Shown piece after piece: positions 1-5,352 of a stretch of DNA of 5,724 bases (position 1 is the stretch's first letter; each line of letters begins with the position of its first letter). The DNA comes from Clostridiales bacterium (GTDB lineage Bacteria; Bacillota; Clostridia; Tissierellales; Dethiosulfatibacteraceae). A program made the position numbers and the translations under genes. The stretch lies in the NCBI GenBank assembly GCA_003539375.1, contig DPPH01000233.1, positions 5,302 to 11,025 on the forward strand, read 5' to 3'. Below the pieces are notes generated by a model. That model was given only the letters and a program-made list of their open reading frames with translations. It did not search any database and had not been told where the DNA came from.

Positions 1-836
1 TGTATGGTTGGAAATACTCCCGGTATAGGGTTGTTTTCAAAGGTTTCTGAGTCAATATCAGGAACAGATGCTAGAAGTCCTTTGGTATAAGGGTGCTTTG
101 GATCTTTAAATATTTCTTCTACTGTACCTTCTTCACATTTGTTTCCAGCATAAAGTACGCAGACCCTATCTGCAACTTCTGCTACTACTCCCATATCGTG
201 GGTAATTAATATTATTCCTATTTCTAGTTCGTTTTTTAGTTCTTCTAATAGTTTTAATACCTGGGCTTGGATGGTTACATCCAGTGCTGTAGTTGGTTCG
301 TCGGCAATAATAATATCTGGTTCTGCACAAAGTACCATTGCTATCATTACCCTCTGTCTCAAGCCACCACTTAATTGGTATGAATACTGCTTAAGTCGTG
401 CTCTTGGTTCAGGGATTCCAACCTTGTCTAAGTATTCAACGGCTTTTTCAGTGGCTTCATTGCCGGTTAATCCTTTGTGAAGCTTTAGAGCTTCTTTTAA
501 TTGAAAACCAATTGTAAGAAGGGGATTTAGGGCTGTCATCGGCTCTTGGAATATCATGCCGATTTTTTTGCCCCTGTAAGTCCTTCTTTTTTTCTTAGAT
601 AGTGTTGTAAGTTCTTGGTCTTTAAATTTTATACTCCCGTCAACGACTCTACCGTTGACGGGAAGTAAGTCCATGATAGCAAGGGAAGTTACGCTTTTAC
701 CGCAGCCAGACTCTCCAACTATACAAAGGGTTTCTCCTTTGCTTAAGTCGAAATCAATTCCTCTAAGAGCCAGATATTCTTTTCCGTCTATTCTAAATCC
801 TACTTTTAAGTCTGATACTTCAAGCAATTTTCCCAT
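1..836 (-). CDS. Oligopeptide/dipeptide ABC transporter ATP-binding protein, DppD/OppD type (3' end outside window)
   Basis: This is the first nucleotide-binding subunit of a peptide-type (Dpp/Opp/Gsi) importer. It would hydrolyse ATP on the cytoplasmic face to drive the permeases encoded upstream. Reading from the ATG at 836, 278 codons stay open to the left edge. Visible motifs are Walker A GESGCGKS (residues 41-48), Q-loop FQEPMTALNP (96-104, Q97), signature LSGGLRQR (155-162), Walker B IIIADEPTTALD (175-186, catalytic E180) and H-loop THD (H213). The HPYTKGLL segment at 248-255 opens the oligo_HPY tail that marks DppD/OppD/DppF proteins. Family members run to about 320-340 residues, so roughly 50 are missing. 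It starts 9 bases after the binding-protein stop, with only a short AGGT Shine-Dalgarno core, suggesting translational coupling. Cys instead of the more common Ser in the Walker A loop is a tolerated variant. Family is certain; substrate is not. Confidence 0.95.
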   Translation of the reverse strand, partial: MGKLLEVSDLKVGFRIDGKEYLALRGIDFDLSKGETLCIVGESGCGKSVTSLAIMDLLPVNGRVVDGSIKFKDQELTTLSKKKRRTYRGKKIGMIFQEPMTALNPLLTIGFQLKEALKLHKGLTGNEATEKAVEYLDKVGIPEPRARLKQYSYQLSGGLRQRVMIAMVLCAEPDIIIADEPTTALDVTIQAQVLKLLEELKNELEIGIILITHDMGVVAEVADRVCVLYAGNKCEEGTVEEIFKDPKHPYTKGLLASVPDIDSETFENNPIPGVFPTI

Positions 837-845
837 ATTTACCTA

Positions 846-2462
846 CTACTTTCTTGTTACTAGTTTTATGTAGAAGTTTCCGCCTGGATCCATTTCAACG
901 TTTTGAAGATCTTCTGCATATGCATAAACGTTGTTTGAGTGCATTATTGGATATACTCCATTGTCTTCTACGATTGTTTTATTAGCCATGTCTAGAGCTT
1001 CTAATCTTTCAGCCATGTCCAGAGTTGTCTGTGATGCATTTACATATTCTTCAAATTCAGGATTCTGGTAGTATGATCTGTTTCCTCCACCGATGTTATC
1101 TGAGTGCCAGTTTGGATAGAATAATTCAGATCCGTCACCAGTAAGGTTTGACCATCCTAATGGGAATATGTCCATTCTATTTTCCTGAGTTGTTTCTGAT
1201 AGGAATGCTCCCCATTCCATCATTTCTATTTCTACTTCTTTAAATCCTGCTTCTAATAATGATGCCTGTACCCATTCTGCTATTTCTGGGTAGAAAGAAC
1301 TATTAGATGCTAGTATATGTATTGGCTTGTCTGATAAATTGTTTTCTTCTACTATTTGTTTAGCCATTTCCATGTCAAATCCAGTGCCGTAACTTTCAGA
1401 ATCTTCTGTGTACCCAAATACCTTTGGTCCTACTAGAGAATCTGATGGTACTGCTAATCCGTTTTGTGTAGCAACAAAGCCCTGCTTGTCTAGTGCATAA
1501 GATATAGCTTCTCTTACTTCTGGAATCTCTGTAGATCCAGTCTTTGAACTATTTGCTCTTACTCCTAGATATGTTACTCTACCGGAAAGTTCTGAAACTA
1601 GTTTAACTCCCGACATATTTTGTACTCTTGATAAGTGTTCTGCAGTTATACCTTCAAACCAATCTGATTCGCCGGTTTCTAATTTAGAAATAGCTGTTGA
1701 TATTTCAGGTACTATATCTATTCTTACATTTTTAATGAATGGTGCTCCATTCCAGTAATCTTCGTTTGCTTCTAATATAACGTGAGAACCAGATTCAAAT
1801 TCAACGAATTTATATGGTCCAGTTCCTACAGGTTGAGCCATTAAATCTTGATTTTGTTCTGCTGTTGGAGATGCAATAGCTCCATTTGCGTGAGCTAGTT
1901 TTGCAAGCATAACACCATCAGGTGCTTTAGTTTTTATTTCAACTTCGTATTCTGATAAAGCATTTACTGATTCTACTGTAGCCATTAGAGATGCTCTTGC
2001 TGATCCGTATTCTGGATCCATGATTCTTTCAAAACTGTATTTTACTGCTTCTGCATTAAAAGGTGTTCCATCGTGGAAAGTGATGCCTTCTTTAAGCTTT
2101 ATAACCCATGTAGTGTCGTCAGGGTTTGTATAGCTTTCTGCTAGAAGTGGCTCGTAGCTTTGTCCATCAAAAGATCTTACAAATAGAGTTTCATACATTT
2201 GTACGTTTACTCTTGATGAAGCTGAGTCATTTGTTTTTAGTGGGTTAAATCCTACAGGTTCAGCTTGAACAACCATATTAAGGTCAGTTCTTACTTCTTC
2301 TTCAGCTTCCTGCTCTTCTTCGCCTTCTGGCTCTTCTGCTTCCGGTTCTTCTGATTCTTCCGGTTCTTCAACTGGTGCTGTTGTCCCTCCACCACATGCT
2401 GCTAGTGAAAATACTAGTACTAGTGCTAATAAAAGCATTAATAGTTTTTTGGTTTTTTTCAT
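846..2462 (-). CDS. Peptide/glutathione-type ABC transporter substrate-binding lipoprotein (SBP_bac_5 family)
   Basis: This 538-residue extracellular solute-binding lipoprotein belongs to family 5 (DppA/OppA/GsiB/NikA-like). Residues 1-22 are a lipoprotein signal peptide (MKKTKK, then a hydrophobic stretch), with lipobox LAAC and lipidated Cys23. A Gly then Glu/Pro-rich linker (24-57) tethers the binding domain to the membrane. Family hallmarks are KLKEGITFHDGTPFNAEAVKYSF (from 122, split here at VKYSFERI, 140-147), VGTGPYKF (212-219) and EANEDYWNGAPF (231-242). The C-terminal lobe has GWSNLTGDGSELFYP (436-450) and NWHS, resembling Firmicute proteins often labelled glutathione-binding. That substrate label is a weak guess: peptides, glutathione or another small ligand all remain possible. 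The start is supported by GAGAGGG seven bases upstream. The gene sits between permease C and ATPase D, all on one strand, so it belongs to the same import system. Length is normal for the family. Confidence 0.95.
   Translation of the reverse strand: MKKTKKLLMLLLALVLVFSLAACGGGTTAPVEEPEESEEPEAEEPEGEEEQEAEEEVRTDLNMVVQAEPVGFNPLKTNDSASSRVNVQMYETLFVRSFDGQSYEPLLAESYTNPDDTTWVIKLKEGITFHDGTPFNAEAVKYSFERIMDPEYGSARASLMATVESVNALSEYEVEIKTKAPDGVMLAKLAHANGAIASPTAEQNQDLMAQPVGTGPYKFVEFESGSHVILEANEDYWNGAPFIKNVRIDIVPEISTAISKLETGESDWFEGITAEHLSRVQNMSGVKLVSELSGRVTYLGVRANSSKTGSTEIPEVREAISYALDKQGFVATQNGLAVPSDSLVGPKVFGYTEDSESYGTGFDMEMAKQIVEENNLSDKPIHILASNSSFYPEIAEWVQASLLEAGFKEVEIEMMEWGAFLSETTQENRMDIFPLGWSNLTGDGSELFYPNWHSDNIGGGNRSYYQNPEFEEYVNASQTTLDMAERLEALDMANKTIVEDNGVYPIMHSNNVYAYAEDLQNVEMDPGGNFYIKLVTRK
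2295..2369 (-). repeat. Imperfect EEPE-type repeat encoding an acidic linker of the binding lipoprotein
   Basis: Residues 32-56 of the binding protein are nearly all Glu with spaced Pro, built from imperfect EEPEx units (EEPEE, SEEPEA, EEPEG, EEEQEAEEE). On the minus strand the DNA is a purine-rich run of GAA/GAG codons. It lies just after the lipidated Cys23 and before the folded domain, where such lipoproteins often carry a flexible spacer. The units are diverged in third positions and separated by different codons, so slippage is likely to be limited. Confidence 0.75.
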
Positions 2463-2469
2463 TTAAATT

Positions 2470-2476
2470 CCCTCTC
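2470..2476 (-). promoter_or_regulatory. Ribosome binding site of the substrate-binding lipoprotein gene
   Basis: GAGAGGG on the minus strand ends seven bases before the ATG at 2462. It gives this gene an independent initiation signal inside the operon and supports the chosen start, which also gives a complete lipoprotein signal peptide. Confidence 0.7.
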
Positions 2477-2495
2477 TTTTTTTAAAATTTTTTAT

Positions 2496-3434
2496 TTAAA
2501 AATTATCACTTAAGTTAGGATCTAGTATGTCTCTTAATACATCTCCTAAAATATTGAAACATAGCATTGTGATAATTATTGCTACCCCTGGTACTACTAT
2601 CATGTGAGGTGCATCAAACATGTAGTCTCTTCCTGCTGCTACCATAGTTCCCCATTCTGATAAAGGAGGCTGAGCTCCAATACCTAAATAACTTAGAGAT
2701 GCAATAGAAAGTATTGCCGTTGCCATCCTCATAGTTGAATACACTACGATAGGTGCTATACAATTTGGAAAAATGTGTATAAATATGATTCTTAAATCTC
2801 CTGCTCCTATGGATTTTATAGCTTTTATATAGTCATTTTGCTTTACACTTAGGGCTTCTCCTCTAACTATTCTGGCAAAAGTCGGTATGGACCATATGGA
2901 TATTGCCAGGGTTACATTTACCAAGGATGTACCAAGCATGGCTACTATAAGCATAGCCAGTAGTATTCCTGGAAAGGAGAACATTACATCCATGATCCTC
3001 ATGACTACTGCATCTACCTTTGGATAGTAGGCGGAAAAAAGTCCTGCCATAACTCCTACGGTCATTCCTAGTCCTATAGCTGCAAATCCTACAGACAAGG
3101 ATATTCGTCCACCGTAGATTATCCTGGTCCAAATATCTCTTCCAAAATTGTCTGTTCCTAAAAGATGGAAGTTGGCATACTGTACCTCACCATCTGCATT
3201 TAGTAAAGGTTCCCCGTCGTATCCAACTAAAGGTTGTTCGCTTAGACTCGGGGGAATTAGTCTTTCTTGTAGACTCTGTTTAGCTGGATCGTAAGGGGTA
3301 AATAATGGTGCTCCTAATATTATTATTATTTCTATTATAAGCACTACCAGTGCGATGGTCGCTAATTTATTTCTTAGTAATTTTTTTACTGAATTTTTAA
3401 AGTAACTTTCTTTTTTAACGCTTATTTCACTCAT
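2496..3434 (-). CDS. Peptide-type ABC transporter permease, DppC/OppC type
   Basis: This is the second membrane subunit of the importer, 312 residues, close to the family norm. The N-terminal OppC_N segment includes a cytoplasmic lysine-rich tail and a first membrane helix (about 24-46). After it comes an extracytoplasmic stretch (47-108) containing APLFTPYDP (42-50) and LLGTDNFGRDIWTRI (91-105), the LGTDxxGRD element typical of this subfamily. Further membrane helices lie near 109-134, 150-170, 172-190, 225-247 and 278-298. The EAA coupling loop is at about 200-224 (DYIKAIKSIGAGDLRIIF and following), where it should contact the ATPase. Its first triplet reads KAI where EAA or EAR is usual, while the invariant Gly210 is kept. 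The AGAGGT ribosome site overlaps the stop codon of the preceding permease gene, and the gap is only 9 bases, which indicates co-translation. Substrate cannot be read from the permease. Confidence 0.94.
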   Translation of the reverse strand: MSEISVKKESYFKNSVKKLLRNKLATIALVVLIIEIIIILGAPLFTPYDPAKQSLQERLIPPSLSEQPLVGYDGEPLLNADGEVQYANFHLLGTDNFGRDIWTRIIYGGRISLSVGFAAIGLGMTVGVMAGLFSAYYPKVDAVVMRIMDVMFSFPGILLAMLIVAMLGTSLVNVTLAISIWSIPTFARIVRGEALSVKQNDYIKAIKSIGAGDLRIIFIHIFPNCIAPIVVYSTMRMATAILSIASLSYLGIGAQPPLSEWGTMVAAGRDYMFDAPHMIVVPGVAIIITMLCFNILGDVLRDILDPNLSDNF

Positions 3435-3439
3435 ATAAA

Positions 3440-3445
3440 ACCTCT
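3440..3445 (-). promoter_or_regulatory. Ribosome binding site of permease C overlapping the stop codon of permease B
   Basis: AGAGGT on the minus strand lies five bases before the ATG at 3434 and shares bases with the TAG stop of the upstream permease gene (3444-3446). Ribosomes finishing permease B would therefore be placed on the start site of permease C, a classic coupled arrangement that keeps the two membrane subunits in equal amounts. Confidence 0.7.
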
Positions 3446-4388
3446 AACTTTCGTAACTTATTCTCGGATCAATGATTACGTAAATAATGTCTACAATAAG
3501 GGTTACCAGTATAAAGGATACGGCAAATACCAGTACAGCACTTTGCACCGCCGGATAATTTCGAACGTAGATAGCATTTATCATGTACCTTCCCAATCCG
3601 TTTATTGCAAATACCTGCTCTGATATCATAGCTCCACCTAGTAAAGCTCCAAAGTTGGTCCCGAAAACTGTAATAAGGGGAGTAAGGGCATTTTTAAATG
3701 CATGTATCCAGATTACTGCTTTTTCTTTTACTCCTTTAGCCCTTGCCGTCCTTATATAGTCAGACTGCATAACTTCAAGCATGGCTGACCGGCTTAGCCG
3801 CATAAAAATAGCTGCTATCCTTCCTCCTAGAGCTATAGAAGGTAGTATAATCTGTTTAAGTCCCGTAGGAGTATAAAACCAGTGGGTCATACCTCCTGTA
3901 GGAAACCACCCCAACTTTACTGCAAATACTAAGATAAGCATAATACCTAACCAGAAGTTTGGTATGGATACTCCAAATAGTGCAGTAGTGGTGGCAATAT
4001 AATCTAAAAATGAGTTTCTTTTAATAGCTGATATGATTCCTAGAGGTACTCCTACTACTATTGCTACTATCATGCTGCCGATTGTAAGATTTACTGTGTT
4101 TGGAAATCGAATTTTTATCTCATCTAATATTGGTTGCCTTGATTGTAAGGATGTACCTAAATCACCGTGAAGTAATCCTTTAAGGTATCTACCGTACTGT
4201 ACAAAAAAGGGATCATTTAAACCTAGAGACTCTCTAAGGTTTTCAATGTCTGTAAGAGTTGCAGATTCTCCTGCCAGTATCTGTGCTGGGTCTCCAGGAG
4301 CTAGATACAAACTTCCGAATACTATAAATGTAATACCTAATACCATAATTACCATTTGAAATAATCTTTTTGCTATGTATTTTTGCAT
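3444..4388 (-). CDS. Peptide-type ABC transporter permease, DppB/OppB type
   Basis: This is the first membrane subunit of the importer and the first gene of the operon, 314 residues, a normal length. The N-terminus (YIAKRLFQMVIMVLGITFIV, 4-23) is the standard DppB opening helix, followed by LAPGDPA (29-35) and the motif ESLGLNDPFFVQYGRYL (53-69). GDLGTSLQSRQPI (75-87) is another family hallmark. Membrane helices are predicted near 9-30, 98-122, 133-158, 176-196, 235-258 and 281-306. The EAA coupling loop (SDYIRTARAKGVKEKAV, 209-225) keeps the conserved Ala215 and Gly219 for ATPase docking. The C-terminus closes with DPRISYES. The ATG at 4388 has a strong AGGCGGTGG ribosome site just upstream. 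The region before it is long and non-coding, so transcription of the operon probably begins there. NikB and GsiC are alternative names in the same family. Confidence 0.95.
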   Translation of the reverse strand: MQKYIAKRLFQMVIMVLGITFIVFGSLYLAPGDPAQILAGESATLTDIENLRESLGLNDPFFVQYGRYLKGLLHGDLGTSLQSRQPILDEIKIRFPNTVNLTIGSMIVAIVVGVPLGIISAIKRNSFLDYIATTTALFGVSIPNFWLGIMLILVFAVKLGWFPTGGMTHWFYTPTGLKQIILPSIALGGRIAAIFMRLSRSAMLEVMQSDYIRTARAKGVKEKAVIWIHAFKNALTPLITVFGTNFGALLGGAMISEQVFAINGLGRYMINAIYVRNYPAVQSAVLVFAVSFILVTLIVDIIYVIIDPRISYES

Positions 4389-4391
4389 ATT

Positions 4392-4400
4392 CCACCGCCT
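4392..4400 (-). promoter_or_regulatory. Ribosome binding site of permease B
   Basis: AGGCGGTGG on the minus strand differs at two positions from the anti-Shine-Dalgarno complement AGGAGGTGA and ends three bases before the ATG at 4388. It fixes the start of the first operon gene and stands out as a GC-rich patch in otherwise AT-rich sequence. Confidence 0.75.
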
Positions 4401-4407
4401 GTTAATT

Positions 4408-4435
4408 TTTATACATTTACTTTTGAAATGTAAAA
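4408..4435 (-). promoter_or_regulatory. Weak promoter candidate for the transporter operon
   Basis: On the minus strand a -35-like TTTTAC (4430-4435) and a -10-like TATAAA (4408-4413) are separated by 16 bases. Transcription would begin near 4401, leaving a leader of little more than the ribosome site, which is short. In DNA this AT-rich such matches are common by chance, so this is only a candidate. The overlap with the inverted repeat at 4412-4432 makes it more interesting than the other TATAAT-like hexamers in this gap. Confidence 0.3.
4412..4432. repeat. Inverted repeat TACATTT-N7-AAATGTA, candidate operator
   Basis: Two perfect 7-base arms, TACATTT (4412-4418) and AAATGTA (4426-4432), flank a 7-base centre. 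The symmetry resumes for two further base pairs outside a single mismatch (4409-4435). It lies 23-44 bases upstream of the permease B start and covers the spacer and part of both hexamers of the candidate promoter, where a repressor would act. The protein that might bind is unknown; the upstream Lrp/AsnC-family regulator is one possibility. Confidence 0.4.
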
Positions 4436-4718
4436 CTTACTTTAATAAATTACTATAGATAGGAAAACAGAATTAGAACTAATTTTTCTATAATATTTAT
4501 ACATTTATAAACTGATACCAGGTAACTTGCTTCTACTCCAAATGTATTTATGTTAATAAAATACACTTTGATATGTTTATTTTGTATCACATTATATAAC
4601 TTTAATTTCCGTTTTCTTCTCTAAAAAAATTCCTTAGTAATTTATTAAGTATTTATTAAGACATTTTAATAATGATATCTATTATACATCTAATTTGAAT
4701 TTTGGCAAATTTTTTTCC

Positions 4719-4733
4719 CTTGCATTATGCAAG
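4719..4733. repeat. Perfect palindrome CTTGCA-TTA-TGCAAG
   Basis: Two perfect 6-base arms surround a 3-base centre. Half the arm bases are G or C, in surroundings that are almost all A and T. It lies 10 bases beyond the U-tract of the regulator's terminator and about 330 bases before the transporter. Possible roles are a protein-binding operator or a small hairpin; on the plus strand it is followed by CTGTTTTTTG, which looks terminator-like, but no plus-strand gene exists to need one. Confidence 0.5.
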
Positions 4734-4743
4734 CTGTTTTTTG

Positions 4744-4786
4744 AAAAAAAATAAATAAACCTACTATATGTAAGTTTATTTATTTT
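4744..4786 (-). terminator. Intrinsic terminator of the Lrp-family gene
   Basis: Arms 4748-4764 and 4770-4786 form a 17-pair stem with a 5-base loop. Thirteen outer pairs are perfect; one inner position (4761/4773) is a mismatch if transcribed from the plus strand but a G-U pair in minus-strand RNA. In that direction the stem runs into eight consecutive U residues (complement of 4744-4751). Both facts point to termination of minus-strand transcription, 63 bases past the regulator stop. The stem is mostly A-U, so it may be weaker than GC-rich terminators. Confidence 0.65.
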
Positions 4787-4792
4787 CTTAAA

Positions 4793-4818
4793 AGAATATT
4801 ACTTTTTATTAATATTCT
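4793..4818 (-). repeat. Nine-pair hairpin in the 3' untranslated region of the Lrp-family gene
   Basis: AGAATATTA (4793-4801) and TAATATTCT (4810-4818) are perfect reverse complements around an 8-base loop. In the minus-strand transcript the hairpin lies between the stop codon and the main terminator and is followed by only three or four U residues. It may be a weak first terminator or an RNA-stabilising element; both ideas are inference. Confidence 0.45.
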
Positions 4819-4849
4819 AGGCTTTCAAATTGAAGTTTTTTGTATTTTT

Positions 4850-5308
4850 TTAAAGTTTTCTTCCCGTCCTTGCTTTGAATCTTGTGAGTATAATTCTGCT
4901 GGTTACTTTAAGTACTCCATCTATTGAGTAGAGCTCTTTTTCAAGGAATGCGTTAAGCTCATCATCTTTATTTAGCAAGGCATGCATGTGTAGATTTCCT
5001 GTGCCTGTCATCTGGTATATATCGGTTACATTATCTTTTTCTGATAGGGTTCTTCCTATTTCATACAGCTTGCCCGGTTCTGCTTCTATGTCAAAGAAGA
5101 CAGCAACTTCTCTTCCTACTTTTCTTAGATTCATGTCTATAGTATATTTTTCTATTATTCCATTTTCTTCTAGATTATCTATTCTCGATTTTACCGCTAC
5201 TCTAGATAGATTTACTTCTTTTCCTATATCTACATAGGATATTCTTGCATTTTCCGATAAGAGGAAAAGTATCTTTTTGTCTATTTCATCTACTTTTCTT
5301 ACGTTCAT
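4850..5308 (-). CDS. Lrp/AsnC-family transcriptional regulator
   Basis: This is a 152-residue DNA-binding protein of the feast/famine (Lrp/AsnC) family, normal in length. The N-terminal helix-turn-helix spans about 7-56: DEIDKKILFLLSENARISYVDIGKEVNLS is represented by EIDKKILFLLSENARIS (8-24), with the recognition helix around LSRVAVKSRIDNLEENG (34-50). A hinge leads to the RAM effector domain (about 65-142), ending in the strand GVLKVTSRIILTRFK (131-145). Such proteins form dimers to octamers and sense amino acids or related small molecules. In the ligand loop, where E. coli Lrp has GDFD, this protein reads GTGN (102-105), so the conserved Asp is replaced by Asn; its effector is unknown. The gene lies 44 bases after the QueG-like gene and upstream of the transporter on the same strand, making local control of amino-acid or peptide uptake plausible but unproven. 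A perfect AGGAGGTG site fixes the start. Confidence 0.93.
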   Translation of the reverse strand: MNVRKVDEIDKKILFLLSENARISYVDIGKEVNLSRVAVKSRIDNLEENGIIEKYTIDMNLRKVGREVAVFFDIEAEPGKLYEIGRTLSEKDNVTDIYQMTGTGNLHMHALLNKDDELNAFLEKELYSIDGVLKVTSRIILTRFKARTGRKL

Positions 5309-5313
5309 GGTTG

Positions 5314-5321
5314 CACCTCCT
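5314..5321 (-). promoter_or_regulatory. Ribosome binding site of the Lrp-family gene
   Basis: AGGAGGTG on the minus strand is a full match to the 16S rRNA tail complement and lies five bases before the ATG at 5308. It is the strongest such site in the window and settles the start of the regulator. Confidence 0.85.
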
Positions 5322-5330
5322 GAGGATATT

Positions 5331-5336
5331 ATTATA
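5331..5336 (-). promoter_or_regulatory. Possible -10 element (TATAAT) before the Lrp-family gene
   Basis: A perfect TATAAT occurs on the minus strand within the 44-base gap after the QueG-like gene. No acceptable -35 hexamer is found 16-18 bases upstream, and the sequence is very AT-rich, so it may be chance. If real, the regulator would have its own start with a leader of under 20 bases. Confidence 0.25.
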
Positions 5337-5352
5337 TATTAAAATTATTTTT

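Larger units (their letters stand above)
4389..4849. other. 461-base AT-rich intergenic region between the Lrp-family gene and the transporter operon
   Basis: No credible gene was found on either strand here. The region holds, from right to left on the minus-strand reading, the hairpin-rich 3' end of the regulator transcript with its terminator (4744-4834), a 15-base palindrome (4719-4733), a tandem 10-base repeat (4640-4660), short inverted repeats at 4514-4526 and 4471-4484, and the promoter-proximal inverted repeat and ribosome site of the transporter operon. No tRNA, recognisable riboswitch or insertion-sequence end was seen. The size is large compared with the 9-44 base gaps elsewhere in the window, so it most likely separates two transcription units. 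Confidence 0.8.

Noticed and set aside
271..480. Plus-strand open frame of 69 codons
   Set aside because: It lies fully antisense to the ATPase gene, whose motifs are unmistakable, and it has no ribosome site or recognisable domain.
655..873. Plus-strand open frame of 72 codons
   Set aside because: It is antisense to the ATPase start and binding-protein end, has no family features, and is a shadow of the coding strand.
2295..2369. Glu-rich linker repeat as a phase-variable or slippage tract
   Set aside because: The units are in-frame, interrupted by Pro, Ser, Ala and Gly codons, and not homogeneous enough to slip often; it fits an ordinary lipoprotein spacer.
2863..3132. Minus-strand open frame of 89 codons inside permease C in another frame
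   Set aside because: Permease C has strong family motifs across the same bases; the alternative peptide is Cys/His/Arg-rich nonsense with no ribosome site.
4719..4744. Palindrome plus T-tract as a plus-strand intrinsic terminator
   Set aside because: The stem is only six pairs with a three-base loop, and there is no plus-strand gene to the left that would use it; kept only as an open question under findings.
4389..4849. CRISPR array, tRNA, riboswitch or insertion-sequence end in the long gap
   Set aside because: There are no regularly spaced long repeats, no cloverleaf, no recognisable riboswitch core and no terminal inverted repeats with target duplication; the visible repeats are short and AT-rich.
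4986..5237. Plus-strand open frame of 83 codons
   Set aside because: It is antisense to the well-supported Lrp-family gene and has no recognisable domain.
5316..5325. CCTC-CT-GAGG inverted repeat covering the regulator's ribosome site, as a possible sequestering hairpin
   Set aside because: The two-base loop is too small for a stable RNA hairpin, and the symmetry arises from the AGGAGG site itself.
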